Shown here one piece after another: positions 45,360 to 54,822 of a stretch of DNA of 64,000 nt (the stretch's first letter is position 1; each line of letters opens with the position of its first letter). This DNA comes from Marinobacter goseongensis (GTDB taxonomy: Bacteria > Pseudomonadota > Gammaproteobacteria > Pseudomonadales > Oleiphilaceae). The position numbers and the translations under genes are program-made. The stretch covers positions 186,001-250,000 of the forward strand of contig NZ_JAKZAI010000002.1 in the NCBI RefSeq assembly GCF_023156235.1, in the 5' to 3' direction. The notes below the pieces were generated by a model that saw only the letters and a program-made list of their open reading frames with translations, was not told the DNA's origin and ran no database searches.

Positions 45360-46849
45360 CCTCCGGCCGCCAATTATCGGAGGTTCTGAACCACCGGCGC
45401 GCAGGCGTGTTGCTTCATCCAACCTGTTTGCCCTCCCGGCACGGACTGCTCGGCCAGAGCGCGCGCCGATTTCTGGACTTCATGGCAGAGGCCGGCCTGA
45501 CCGTTTGGCAAACCCTGCCTCTGGGACCGACTCACGCGGATCTGTCGCCCTATCAGTCGTTATCCGCCCACGCCGGCAATCAGGAGTTCATTGATCTTGA
45601 GGAACTGGTAGCGGCGGGCCTGGTCCGCCAGGATGAGCTGGGTTCGGAAAACAACAGCGCGCAGCGAAAATCTGTTCTGGCGCTGGCAAGTGACCGCTTC
45701 TTCAACGATTCAGAGGCGCGACCCGAGGCATCGGGCAGGGATGAATTTACCGCGTTCTGCGCTGCTAACGCGCAGTGGCTGGATGACTACTGTCTGTTCT
45801 GCGCCATTCGTGAGGTCTATCCCGACCAGAGCTGGCTGGGCTGGCCCAGTGAGCTGAGAAACCGGGAGCCCGGGGCATTGGCCCGTTTTACGGAAACTCA
45901 CTGGGAATCACTGCGACGACTGCGATTCGAGCAGTTCCTGTTCGACACTCAATGGCATCGGCTTCGGGATTATGCCAGCGAGCGGGGCATTCTGCTGTTC
46001 GGAGACATCCCCATCTTCGTGGCACACGATAGCGCCGATGTGTGGGCCGAACCATACCTGTTCAAGCTGGACAAGAATGGCCAGCCACAATGTGTGGCCG
46101 GCGTGCCACCGGATTATTTCTCGCCGGAAGGCCAGCACTGGGGCAACCCGGTCTATGACTGGGACGCGATGGCAAAGAACGACTATGCATGGTGGTTGTC
46201 GCGTCTGGACACCCAGAGGCGTTTCTTCGATCTGATCCGCATCGACCATTTCCGGGGACTGCACGCGTATTGGGAAATCCCGGCCGACCAGCCGGCACCG
46301 AAGAACGGTTATTGGGTGGAGGGCCCGGGCACACGATTCCTTGAGGCCTGCTTCGGGCGTTTTCCCGATTTACCCCTGGTGGCCGAAAATCTGGGCATCA
46401 TCAGCGACGAGGTGGAGGCACTGCGTCATTCCTTTCGCTTGCCAGGCATGACCGTGATTCAGTTCGGATTTGACGGCAGCGCCGGCAATCCCCACCTGAC
46501 CCACAACCAGCGGCGACGGGATCTGGTGTATTCCGGCACCCACGACAACGACACCACCCTGGGTTGGTACCTGAGCCTCGACAACCACACCCGCGGATAT
46601 GTTGATCATTACCTCGGAAACTCTGCGGACCCGATGCCATGGCCGGTAATCCGGGCGGGCTTCCAGTCAGTCTGCCAACTGGCCATGTTTCCGATGCAAG
46701 ACTTGCTGGGTCTGGACGGAAGCAGCCGCTTCAATACGCCGGGCACGACCTCAGGAAACTGGATCTGGACACTGGATTGGAGTCTTTGTGCAGACGGGTT
46801 AGCTGACCGTATTCACGAATTGGCAAGACTTTACGGGCGTCTTCCCTAG
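45356..46849 (+). CDS. malQ: 4-alpha-glucanotransferase (amylomaltase, GH77)
   Basis: 497 residues. It disproportionates maltodextrins, feeding phosphorylase. The catalytic residues are Asp297 (IRIDHFRGL), Glu344 (LVAENLGII) and Asp397 (SGTHDNDTT); LLHPTCLPS and LPLGPTH are typical N-terminal motifs. The short bacterial form lacks extra N-terminal domains. The start overlaps the GH57 stop in ATGA. Confidence 0.94.
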   Translation: MTSGRQLSEVLNHRRAGVLLHPTCLPSRHGLLGQSARRFLDFMAEAGLTVWQTLPLGPTHADLSPYQSLSAHAGNQEFIDLEELVAAGLVRQDELGSENNSAQRKSVLALASDRFFNDSEARPEASGRDEFTAFCAANAQWLDDYCLFCAIREVYPDQSWLGWPSELRNREPGALARFTETHWESLRRLRFEQFLFDTQWHRLRDYASERGILLFGDIPIFVAHDSADVWAEPYLFKLDKNGQPQCVAGVPPDYFSPEGQHWGNPVYDWDAMAKNDYAWWLSRLDTQRRFFDLIRIDHFRGLHAYWEIPADQPAPKNGYWVEGPGTRFLEACFGRFPDLPLVAENLGIISDEVEALRHSFRLPGMTVIQFGFDGSAGNPHLTHNQRRRDLVYSGTHDNDTTLGWYLSLDNHTRGYVDHYLGNSADPMPWPVIRAGFQSVCQLAMFPMQDLLGLDGSSRFNTPGTTSGNWIWTLDWSLCADGLADRIHELARLYGRLP

Positions 46850-46912
46850 GCTTGCATGGGAGACGAATTGCAGGTGGTTAATAGTTGACCTGAATCAACA
46901 GCGGTTTTCCCG

Positions 46913-46941
46913 TATAGGGTCTATTATTTGATCAATAATGA
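46913..46941 (+). promoter_or_regulatory. Candidate promoter/operator of the PilZ gene, similar to the glgC region
   Basis: TATAG-GG-TCTATTATT (46913-46928), matching the glgC element at 42307-42320 apart from the two G, runs directly into TGATCA-ATAATGA (46929-46941), which resembles half of the glgB-glgC inverted repeat. TATTAT sits about 53 nt before the PilZ ATG. Confidence 0.4.
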
Positions 46942-46980
46942 CCCAACTCGGGTGTTCGATCAGCGAATAGGGGAGGCCCC

Positions 46981-47346
46981 ATGGAACACAGGCTCAGCAA
47001 GCGCATATTGGGAAAGCTCGGGCTTCTGGTTTACAAGCGCGGCTTGCCGGTCGCGACGGGACAGATCCGCGACGCCAGCAAACGCGGGCTATTCATTGCC
47101 ACCGATTACACCGATGTTCAACTGAATCAGACAGTTGAGCTGGAATTCAGATTTCCGGACCGGAAAGAAAATGCTTTCCGTCGCATAAAGGCGCACGTGG
47201 TCCGCAAATGCGACAACGGGCTCGGGGTGGATTTCGAGGGAATGGATAACGATGGGTTCACCATCACCGCCTTGTTGTCCTGGCTCCACAAGCACAATCA
47301 CATCGTCAGCCACTTTCCACCAATACGGCACAACTCCTATCACTGA
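46981..47346 (+). CDS. PilZ domain protein with canonical c-di-GMP motifs
   Basis: 121 residues, a single PilZ domain. The RxxxR switch is at Arg4-Arg8 (RLSKR) and DxSxxG at 31-36 (DASKRG), followed by the beta-barrel core VELEFRFPD and NGLGVDFEGM, so c-di-GMP binding is expected. GGGGAGG lies 4 nt before the ATG. Stand-alone receptor, located between malQ and the SDR gene inside the glycogen locus; a role in coupling c-di-GMP to storage or surface state is inference. Confidence 0.88.
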   Translation: MEHRLSKRILGKLGLLVYKRGLPVATGQIRDASKRGLFIATDYTDVQLNQTVELEFRFPDRKENAFRRIKAHVVRKCDNGLGVDFEGMDNDGFTITALLSWLHKHNHIVSHFPPIRHNSYH

Positions 47347-47378
47347 GCACTGCAATTTCTGCAACAGGGAAGATCATC

Positions 47379-48149
47379 ATGGAACGACTCAAGGACAAGG
47401 TGGCCATCGTAACCGGTGGCGCACTGGGCATTGGTAAAGCAGCGGTGACGAGAATGGCGGAGGAGGGCGCCGCTGTGGCCATTTTTGACTGCAAAGATAC
47501 GGAAGGCGAAGCGCTGGCAGTGGATCTGGTCGAACGTGGCCTGAAAGCCCATTACTGGCACTGTGACGTGGGATTCGAAGCCTCGGTGCAAAGCGCTACC
47601 GGCAGCGTAAAAGGGCACTTCGGTCGAATTGACGTGCTGGTCAATAACGCCGGAATTGCCGGCGCAAACAAGCCAACCCATGAGTTGACGGAACAGGAAT
47701 GGGACGAGGTGCAGCGGGTGAACGTGAAAGGCGTGTTCTTCTGCACCAAGCACGTGATTCCTTATCTGAAAACCGCGGGTAAGGGCAGTATCATCAACCT
47801 GTCATCCATTTATGGCCTGGTCAGCGCGCCGGACATACCCCCCTATCACGCTTCCAAAGGCGCGGTGCGCCTGATGACCAAAACCGATGCGTTGATCTAT
47901 GCCCCGGATCAGATCCGCGTGAATTCAATTCATCCCGGCTTCATCTGGACGCCGTTGGTGGAGGAGCATCTGAAAACCACAGGTGCCGATCCCGAGGAAG
48001 CCCGCAAAGCGACAGCCGCATTGCACCCCATTGGTCACATGGGTGAGCCTGACGACATTGCCTGGGCCATTGTGTATCTCGCGTCGGATGAGTCGAAATT
48101 TGTCACCGGATCCGAGCTGGTGGTTGATGGTGGTTACACCGCGCACTGA
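47379..48149 (+). CDS. SDR family NAD(P)-dependent oxidoreductase
   Basis: 256 residues, classical short-chain dehydrogenase. Cofactor motif TGGALGIG (12-19), Asp37 after the second strand (AIFDCKD) favouring NAD, NNAG at 89-92, catalytic Ser142 or Ser143 and Tyr156-x3-Lys160 (YHASK). The closest recognisable style is glucose/3-alpha-hydroxysteroid/cyclohexanol dehydrogenase; the substrate is unknown. It lies between the PilZ gene and the second phosphorylase, 22 nt before the latter. Confidence 0.9.
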   Translation: MERLKDKVAIVTGGALGIGKAAVTRMAEEGAAVAIFDCKDTEGEALAVDLVERGLKAHYWHCDVGFEASVQSATGSVKGHFGRIDVLVNNAGIAGANKPTHELTEQEWDEVQRVNVKGVFFCTKHVIPYLKTAGKGSIINLSSIYGLVSAPDIPPYHASKGAVRLMTKTDALIYAPDQIRVNSIHPGFIWTPLVEEHLKTTGADPEEARKATAALHPIGHMGEPDDIAWAIVYLASDESKFVTGSELVVDGGYTAH

Positions 48150-48171
48150 TTGACAGACGGATAACGCGCCC

Positions 48172-50694
48172 ATGCCAGCCTCCGCCGGGCTTTACCTTCA
48201 CCGCAAACTGCCGGGTGAACTGACCGGGCTTGCCGAGCTCGCGCTGGATCTGCGCTGGACCTGGCACCACGGCAGCGACGTGCTCTGGCGTTCCATCGAT
48301 CAGGAATGCTGGGACGCCACCCATAACGCCTGGCTGGTTCTCAACAGCGTGTCTGGCAGGCAGCTTGACCACCTGGCTGAAGACCCCACGTTCAGCGAAC
48401 TGCTGTCTCACCAGCTTGCAGCCTACGATGCGTTCTGCCAGTCCCCCACCTGGTTCGGAGACACCTGGCCGGATGCGCTGGCCGGGCAGGTAGCCTATTT
48501 CTGTATGGAATACGGACTGGCCGAGTGTTTGCCACTGTATTCCGGTGGGCTTGGAATACTGGCAGGAGATACACTGAAAGCAGCCAGTGATCTGGGCATT
48601 CCGGTGATTGCCGTGGGCCTGCTGTATCAGCAGGGGTACTTTCGCCAGGAAGTGAGCGCCGACGGCGAGCAACTGGAGTTCTACCCCTACAACGATCCCA
48701 CCATGCTGCCATTGATGCCGCTGAGAGACGATCAGGAAGAGTGGGTGCGCATTGCGGTGGATTTACCCGGCCGGTCGGTACGCCTGAGGGTGTGGATTGG
48801 CCGTATCGGTCGCTGCCGTCTTTTGCTTCTCGACAGCAACGACCCCCGCAACGAACCGAAAGACCGCGGCATTACCAGCGAACTCTACAGCGGTGATCCG
48901 GAAAAACGATTGCAACAGGAACTGGTGCTGGGTATCGGCGGCTGGCGACTGTTGCAACACATGGGCATTCAACCGTCGGTGGTTCATATCAACGAAGGGC
49001 ACTGTGCGTTCGCGTTGGTGGAGCGAATCCGGGCCCTGAGCAGCAGGGCCAACCTGAGTTTCGACGCCGCGCGCGCGGCAACCCGCGCCAGCAATCTGTT
49101 TACCACCCACACCTCTGTTGCCTCCGGCTTCGATCTGTTTCCCGCCAGATTGATTCGTCAGTATCTGACCGATTATCTGCAAGACATGGGGCTGGACGTC
49201 ACCACCTTTCTGCAATTGGGCCAGAGGGAAGGGCGCCACGATGACGAGTTCAATATGAGTTACCTGGCCGTTCGCCTGAGCGGCCGCATCAACGGCGTTA
49301 GCCGCATCCACCGAGAGGTGTCCCGCCATATATTCAGCGACCTGTTTCCCCGCTGGCCGCTGAAAGACATCCCGGTGGAGTACGTGACCAACGGTGTGCA
49401 TACCCCCAGTTGGGATTCGCCGGAAGCCGATGCCCTCTGGACGACCGCCTGCGGTAAAAACCGCTGGTGCGGGAATCTGGAGCAGACCCGGGTGCCATTT
49501 GGCACTATTTCCGATGACAGTCTCTGGGCGATGCGCACTCACCAGCGTCACCGGTTGATCCGGTTCCTGAGGGCACGGCTGCACAGCCAGCATTGTGAGC
49601 ACGGGAACGGCTCGAATGTGGAAGCTGCCTGCGGTCTCCTGCTGGATACCGACGCCCTGACACTGGGCTTTGCCCGCCGCTTCACCGACTACAAACGACC
49701 AGACCTGTTGCTGACTGACGAGCCACGTCTGCTGAAACTGCTGCATGACCGCGACCGGCCGCTGCAGATCGCGCTGGCCGGCAAGGCTCACCCCAACGAC
49801 ACCCGTGGCAAAGCCATCATCAAACGCTGGAAACAGTTCATTAAACGTCATGATGTGCAGGGCCGCGTGGTGTTCATCGACGACTACGACATTGGCGTGG
49901 CCACTGAGCTCATACAGGGCGTGGACGTGTGGCTGAACACCCCGAGGCATCCCTGGGAAGCCTGCGGCACCAGCGGTATGAAAGTGCTGGTCAATGGTGG
50001 GCTGAACCTGTCGCAGTTTGACGGCTGGTGGGCGGAAGCCTGGCGACCGGAGGTGGGCTGGGCCATTCGCGAGGACGCCACTTTCAGCCAACTGAGCAGC
50101 TCTGCCGAACACGACGAGGAAGACGCCGCAGAGCTGTTCACCCTGCTGGAGCAGGAAGTTGTGCCCCGCTTTTACGATTGCGATCCCAGTGGACTGCCCA
50201 AACATTGGTTGGCGATGATTCGTGCGAGCATGGAGACACTGACGCCCCTGTACTCAGCAAACCGCATGTTGCGGGAGTACACCGAGCGCTTCTACCTCCC
50301 GATGGCCGCAAAAAGCCACGAACGCCTTCCTGAGATTGCCGAGGAACTGGTGCAACAACAGAGATTGCTACAGGAACACTGGCCGTTACTACGGTTCGGG
50401 ACCCTGGAGGTCAGCGAGCAGGCTGATGGCATGGACGTTAGCCTGAACGTTTACCTGAATGGGCTTGATCCGGCCCTGGTGAAGGTGGAGCTGGTGGCGG
50501 AAGCCTGGGAGAAGGGCGGCCGTGCGGTGATCGGGATGCGCCGGGAAGCCGCTTTGAGTGGCTCAACGCGAAGCTATGTGTTTCGCTGCCGAGCGCCGGC
50601 TCGCCCCCTTGAGCATTACACCCCGCGACTGGTGATGGCAGAGCGGCGGCTCAACCTGCCGCTGGAAGACCCGCACATTCTGTGGCGCTCGTAA
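48172..50694 (+). CDS. Alpha-glucan phosphorylase (GT35, second copy)
   Basis: 840 residues of the same TIGR02094 type as the copy at 36218, including the N-terminal DUF3417 domain (LTGLAELALDLRWTWHHGSDVL). The PLP lysine lies in EACGTSGMKVLVNGGLNLS, here with the usual Met. VVHINEGHCAFALVERI and YCMEYGLAECLPLYSGGLGILAGD-type blocks are intact. The two copies are clearly diverged paralogues, so they may prefer different chain lengths or conditions. It is downstream of the SDR and ends 5 nt from the convergent trkH. Confidence 0.92.
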   Translation: MPASAGLYLHRKLPGELTGLAELALDLRWTWHHGSDVLWRSIDQECWDATHNAWLVLNSVSGRQLDHLAEDPTFSELLSHQLAAYDAFCQSPTWFGDTWPDALAGQVAYFCMEYGLAECLPLYSGGLGILAGDTLKAASDLGIPVIAVGLLYQQGYFRQEVSADGEQLEFYPYNDPTMLPLMPLRDDQEEWVRIAVDLPGRSVRLRVWIGRIGRCRLLLLDSNDPRNEPKDRGITSELYSGDPEKRLQQELVLGIGGWRLLQHMGIQPSVVHINEGHCAFALVERIRALSSRANLSFDAARAATRASNLFTTHTSVASGFDLFPARLIRQYLTDYLQDMGLDVTTFLQLGQREGRHDDEFNMSYLAVRLSGRINGVSRIHREVSRHIFSDLFPRWPLKDIPVEYVTNGVHTPSWDSPEADALWTTACGKNRWCGNLEQTRVPFGTISDDSLWAMRTHQRHRLIRFLRARLHSQHCEHGNGSNVEAACGLLLDTDALTLGFARRFTDYKRPDLLLTDEPRLLKLLHDRDRPLQIALAGKAHPNDTRGKAIIKRWKQFIKRHDVQGRVVFIDDYDIGVATELIQGVDVWLNTPRHPWEACGTSGMKVLVNGGLNLSQFDGWWAEAWRPEVGWAIREDATFSQLSSSAEHDEEDAAELFTLLEQEVVPRFYDCDPSGLPKHWLAMIRASMETLTPLYSANRMLREYTERFYLPMAAKSHERLPEIAEELVQQQRLLQEHWPLLRFGTLEVSEQADGMDVSLNVYLNGLDPALVKVELVAEAWEKGGRAVIGMRREAALSGSTRSYVFRCRAPARPLEHYTPRLVMAERRLNLPLEDPHILWRS

Positions 50695-50699
50695 CCGGT

Positions 50700-52154
50700 T
50701 CAGCTGCGCCAGAACGCCGGGGACAGCACGATGACCACGCTGAGTATCTCCAGACGCCCCATCAGCATACCCACAGCAAGAATCCATTTGGCGGCGTCCG
50801 GCAACGACTGGAAGGTCCCCGCAGGCCCGATAATGGCTCCCAGACCCGGGCCTACATTGGTCAGCGCCGTCAGTGCGCCCGACAGGCTGGTGATGAAGTC
50901 CAGCTGAAGTGCGGCCAGAGCTACGGTAATGACCAGCAGACACAGCAGGAAAATGAAGGTATAGGCGATCATCGAGGAAATGATCTCATCACTGACCGCA
51001 CGCCCGTTGTAGTTACGGGTCAGCACCGCACGTGGGTGCAGCAGGCGCATTAACTGCTCCCGAAGCACAATGAGCGAGAGCTGGAATCGGAAAATCTTCA
51101 TGCCACCGGCGGTGGAGCCGGAACAACCGCCTACGAACATCAGGAAGAAAAACAGCACGAAGGCCAAGGGTCCCCAGGCAGAATAATCTTCAGAGGCATA
51201 CCCTGTGGTGGTGACCACCGAAGTCACGTTGAACAGGGTGGACACGTATCCGTGAAAGGGGTCGAAATCGCCGGTGGACACGTACCAGCGATACAGTGTC
51301 AGCATGGCCGGAATCACCAGCAGAATGGTCAGGAACAACCGGACCTGCTGGTCCCGGAACAACACACCATGCTGGCCATGCATTTCCCGCACAAAAAGGA
51401 AAAACGGCAGGCTGCCAATCATCATGAATAGACTGCCCTGAAGCAGGATCAGATCAGAGTCAAACTTGCCCATTGAGGCGTCCGATGTGGAGAAGCCGCC
51501 AGTCGCAATACTCGTAAGGCCGTGGTTGAAGGCATCAAACAGCGTCATTCCCGAGAGCCAATAAGTCACCACAGCAACGATGGAAAAAACGATATAGACC
51601 ACCAACAGCCCGCGACTCAGGGTTTTCATACGCGGCAGAGCCTTGTCCGTCCATTCTGAGGACTCCGTTGCGAAAAGTCGCATGCCACCGACGCGCAGAA
51701 ACGGAAGCACCGCTACGAACATGCCGATAATGCCGATACCGCCAATCCACTGCAGAATTGAGCGCCACAGCAGCAAGTCCCGATCCATGGAATCCAACCC
51801 TGTCAGCACCGTCGCACCGGTGGTTGTGATGCCAGAAGTGCCCTCGAACACGGCGTCAACCAGCGATATGCCGGTGTCACTCAGATAAAAGGGAAGAGCA
51901 CCGAGCAGGGCGATGACGAACCAGCTGGAAACCGTCAGCACAAACATGAAACGCGGCTTCAGATCTCGCGGTTGGCGGTAAGTCGCCAGAATACCGAGGA
52001 TTCCGAGTGCACACACAATAGCAGCCGATTCTGTGAATGCCTCCGCGTTGGGAGCCACAGAACCTGCAAGAAGAAACACCGGTAACGTCATGAATATGCT
52101 CAGGAGCACAAACATCACGCTGATGATAAAAATGACAGGATTCAGATTTCTCAA
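50700..52154 (-). CDS. trkH: Trk-type potassium uptake protein TrkH
   Basis: 484 residues, multi-pass. Four pore loops carry the selectivity-filter pattern: GITTTGATV, GLTSIATGGFS, SVVTTTGYA and LTNVGPGLG. It conducts K+ into the cell with TrkA gating; trkA is not in this window. The start codon is a TTG at 52154. Halophilic relatives use TrkH/TrkI as main osmoregulatory K+ systems. Transcribed alone. Confidence 0.93.
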   Translation of the reverse strand: MRNLNPVIFIISVMFVLLSIFMTLPVFLLAGSVAPNAEAFTESAAIVCALGILGILATYRQPRDLKPRFMFVLTVSSWFVIALLGALPFYLSDTGISLVDAVFEGTSGITTTGATVLTGLDSMDRDLLLWRSILQWIGGIGIIGMFVAVLPFLRVGGMRLFATESSEWTDKALPRMKTLSRGLLVVYIVFSIVAVVTYWLSGMTLFDAFNHGLTSIATGGFSTSDASMGKFDSDLILLQGSLFMMIGSLPFFLFVREMHGQHGVLFRDQQVRLFLTILLVIPAMLTLYRWYVSTGDFDPFHGYVSTLFNVTSVVTTTGYASEDYSAWGPLAFVLFFFLMFVGGCSGSTAGGMKIFRFQLSLIVLREQLMRLLHPRAVLTRNYNGRAVSDEIISSMIAYTFIFLLCLLVITVALAALQLDFITSLSGALTALTNVGPGLGAIIGPAGTFQSLPDAAKWILAVGMLMGRLEILSVVIVLSPAFWRS

Positions 52155-52369
52155 GGGAGCTCGAACCGGCTGATAAGAGAGTCGGCGTCAGAATACATGC
52201 GGCCCGGAGCTTACGCAAGACGCCGAACCACAGCTTGCTGCGGGTTGCCGGGACATTAAATCGATGTAAATATCGGGTAAATGACGAACTCTGCGCTGGA
52301 TTAAATCGTTGTGGTGGTGCAATTTCAACGCAACCCATCATTGATGATCAGAAAGGAGTAAAGATAGCG

Positions 52370-52918
52370 ATGACAACTACACGTTCACTGGTCTTTGGTC
52401 TTGTTTCCCTCGCCGGCGCTGTCGCAGCCACTCCGACTATGGCGCAGGACATGTATAAGTCAGGCGGCACCGGTCTTTACGGCGGTCTTAACTACACCTT
52501 CTTCAACCTCGACGAAGGCTCCGCAGACGCCGACTTCGGCGCTCTGTCAGGGAAGATTGGTGGCCTGGTCTCGCCATATTTCGGACTTGAGGCCCGTGCC
52601 GGGTTTGGCGTAGACGATGACACCGTTGGGGGTATCGACTTCTCGGTTGATAACTTTTTCGGGGGCTACGCCACCCTGAACCTTGCCAACGAGTCTCCGG
52701 CAACGCCGTACGTTATTCTCGGGTTTACCCGTATTGAACTTGAGGCTGAAGGTCCCTTCGGCAGTGTGACCGATGATGACTCCGATCTGTCGTACGGCCT
52801 GGGTGTGAATATTGAGATGGCACCTCAGTTATCCGGCAACCTCGAATACATGCGTTATTATGACAAGGACGGCACCACCATAGACGGCCTCGGCCTCGGC
52901 GCAACCTTCCACTTCTGA
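52370..52918 (+). CDS. Outer-membrane beta-barrel protein
   Basis: 182 residues from the ATG at 52370, with AAGGAG upstream. The signal peptide ends about residue 25 (ATPTMAQD). The mature part alternates short strands (GLYGGLNYTFFNL, GGYATLNLANE, TPYVILGFTRIEL) and ends in the barrel signal LGATFHF, i.e. an aromatic C-terminus. This is the small eight-stranded OmpA/OMP_b-brl type. The ligand is unknown. Confidence 0.85.
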   Translation: MTTTRSLVFGLVSLAGAVAATPTMAQDMYKSGGTGLYGGLNYTFFNLDEGSADADFGALSGKIGGLVSPYFGLEARAGFGVDDDTVGGIDFSVDNFFGGYATLNLANESPATPYVILGFTRIELEAEGPFGSVTDDDSDLSYGLGVNIEMAPQLSGNLEYMRYYDKDGTTIDGLGLGATFHF

Positions 52919-52984
52919 CCGGAGAAACCGTCGGCCATGGCGGGGCAGGGACCCTGCCGTGGCGGATTGCACTCGGGGACTCTC

Positions 52985-53557
52985 TTGAACCATCTGGCCC
53001 ACCTCTTCCTGTCACCAGACGCTCCGCTGATCCGAATCGGAAGCCTGATGGGGGATTTCGCCCGTGGCATCGATGTTGACGGATTGCCGCCCCAAGTCAG
53101 GCAGGGCATCCGACACCACCGGGCGGTAGACGCCTTCACCGACACCCACCCTCAGGTGCTTGCCAGCAAACGCCTGTTCTCCTCGCAACGTCGCCGTTTT
53201 GCCGGCGTTGCCCTCGACATGCTCTATGATCACTACCTGTTAAGACACTGGCAACAGTTCAGTAATCTGGACACCGGTATCTTTATCGCTGGCATGTATC
53301 GCGAGTTCCGCGAACATGAGCACCTGATGCCTGACAACATGCGCCGGGTGACCCGGAGAATGGCCGAAAACGACTGGTTCAACGCCTACGCTGATCTCGA
53401 TAATCTGGGTTATGCGCTGAATCGCGTGGCCGGACGTATCCGTTTCAGGCACCGGTTTTTCGACATCATCCAGGAAATCGAAGAGCACGACCGGGAGCTG
53501 GAACAACGCTTCCTGTCATTTTTCCCAGACCTGATCACCTTCGCAGGAGAGAATTAA
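52985..53557 (+). CDS. Acyl carrier protein phosphodiesterase-like protein (AcpH/DUF479)
   Basis: 190 residues from the TTG at 52985, with a GGGGA-type site before it; the family begins MN(F/H)LAHL, and E. coli AcpH has 193 residues. An upstream ATG at 52937 would add 16 unlike residues. IGSLMGDFARG and HHRAVDAFTDTHP and the DMLYDHYLLRHW block match AcpH, which removes the phosphopantetheine arm from ACP. The stop overlaps the next gene (TAATG). Confidence 0.88.
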   Translation: MNHLAHLFLSPDAPLIRIGSLMGDFARGIDVDGLPPQVRQGIRHHRAVDAFTDTHPQVLASKRLFSSQRRRFAGVALDMLYDHYLLRHWQQFSNLDTGIFIAGMYREFREHEHLMPDNMRRVTRRMAENDWFNAYADLDNLGYALNRVAGRIRFRHRFFDIIQEIEEHDRELEQRFLSFFPDLITFAGEN

Positions 53558-54162
53558 TGAAGTTAATTGCAGGACTCACCCTGGCAACAGTCTTGAGCTC
53601 AGCAATGCCGATCATGGCCGAAGAGAACAGGAAAGCCGAACGTCCCCCGGAATCTCTGGGGTTTGTGGAATGGGTTGTGTTGCAGGACACCGGGCTGAGA
53701 TTGAAAGCACGCCTGGACACCGGCGCCAAAACCTCTTCACTGCATGCGGTCAATGTGGAGTCATTTGAAAAAGGTGATGAAAAGTGGGTGAGCTTTCAGG
53801 TGCCCCTTGCGGATCACCGCGACCAGGAGAGTGGCGAGAAAGGCGTGAAGCCTGACGACGTAACGCTTGAGTTTGAGCGGCCGGTGGAGCGCACTGTCCT
53901 TATCAAACGTAAAGGCGCCGAATCCCAGCGACGCTACGTTGTGCGCATGGAATTCTGCATTGCCGGGAGCACCCACGAAACCGAGTTTTCTTTGACGGAC
54001 CGGGGCCGGTTTTCGTATCCGGCGTTGCTGGGCCGCCGATTCATGAGCGATGACAACATCCTGGTTACGTCTGCAGACGCCTTCCTGGCTGAGAAGGAGT
54101 GCGAGCATCAGACCCTTGACCAGATCGCCGAAAGCGCCAATAACGCCACGCCGGTCAAGTGA
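53557..54162 (+). CDS. Retropepsin-like ATP-dependent zinc protease family protein (PF05618)
   Basis: 201 residues with a signal peptide (about 1-21, ending PIMAE). The RimK-linked zinc-protease/retropepsin domain shows LDTGAKTSSLHAVNV (the Asp-Thr-Gly active-site motif) and later YPALLGRRFMSDDNILV. Periplasmic location is predicted. Despite the family name, the DTGAKTSS signature fits an aspartic retropepsin fold. Coupled to acpH by a 1-nt overlap. Confidence 0.88.
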   Translation: MKLIAGLTLATVLSSAMPIMAEENRKAERPPESLGFVEWVVLQDTGLRLKARLDTGAKTSSLHAVNVESFEKGDEKWVSFQVPLADHRDQESGEKGVKPDDVTLEFERPVERTVLIKRKGAESQRRYVVRMEFCIAGSTHETEFSLTDRGRFSYPALLGRRFMSDDNILVTSADAFLAEKECEHQTLDQIAESANNATPVK

Positions 54163-54282
54163 ATTCAGGCCAGGCGACTCATGTCGCTTGCTGCACTGGC
54201 CAGGAAACCTTGCGGTTTTGTTCCGGACTCTCCTAAACTGCGGTAGCCAAGCCGCCAAAGGCTACACACAAAAGAGGTCAAC

Positions 54283-54822
54283 ATGTCTGCCGCAGGTTTC
54301 CGCTTACTGCCATTGAGCATTGCAGCCGTGATCACCACGGGCTGTGCGAGTTTCTCATCAACCCCGTCTCTGTCAGACGACCCCTGTGCCGACCTCCAGT
54401 CAATCATCGCTGACTACCCGAATCGATACGCCGACCTTCGTGGCAGCCGCTCCGACTTCAATACCGTAACACTATACCGCGCCAAGAAAGACATCGTGAA
54501 AGGGCATTGCGAGATCTGGGAGTGGGCCGGTGGCGATACGGCGTATGTCTGTTCACTGAACGCACCGAACAACGAGATCGCGGAGCATCGATACGAGCAA
54601 ACCGTGGAGTACGTTGGCGGCTGCCTGGGTGACAACTGGCAACCGGAAATCGCCAACCGGACCCGTGACGGTGAAGCCGCAGGGGTAGTGACACGCTACC
54701 GTAACCCTGACGCGGGTGATCTTGTCATTTCAGTTCATAACGTGTCCGTCAGCGGAACGGGGCGCGCAGCACGATCCAACTATGTGTTCATCGGGACTGC
54801 CGGGCGGTCGAGCCAGCTCTAA
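54283..54822 (+). CDS. Hypothetical lipoprotein
   Basis: 179 residues, family not recognised. The signal peptide ends in a lipobox ITTGC (Cys21). The mature protein has four more cysteines (DPCADLQ, GHCEIWEW, YVCSLNA, GGCLGDNW), giving possible disulfides, and a C-terminal beta region. Transcribed alone, 120 nt after the zinc-protease gene. Confidence 0.7.
   Translation: MSAAGFRLLPLSIAAVITTGCASFSSTPSLSDDPCADLQSIIADYPNRYADLRGSRSDFNTVTLYRAKKDIVKGHCEIWEWAGGDTAYVCSLNAPNNEIAEHRYEQTVEYVGGCLGDNWQPEIANRTRDGEAAGVVTRYRNPDAGDLVISVHNVSVSGTGRAARSNYVFIGTAGRSSQL

Noticed and set aside
48763..50205. A 480-codon minus-strand frame opposite the second phosphorylase
   Set aside because: Antisense to a well-conserved GT35 gene; no ribosome site and no recognisable protein.
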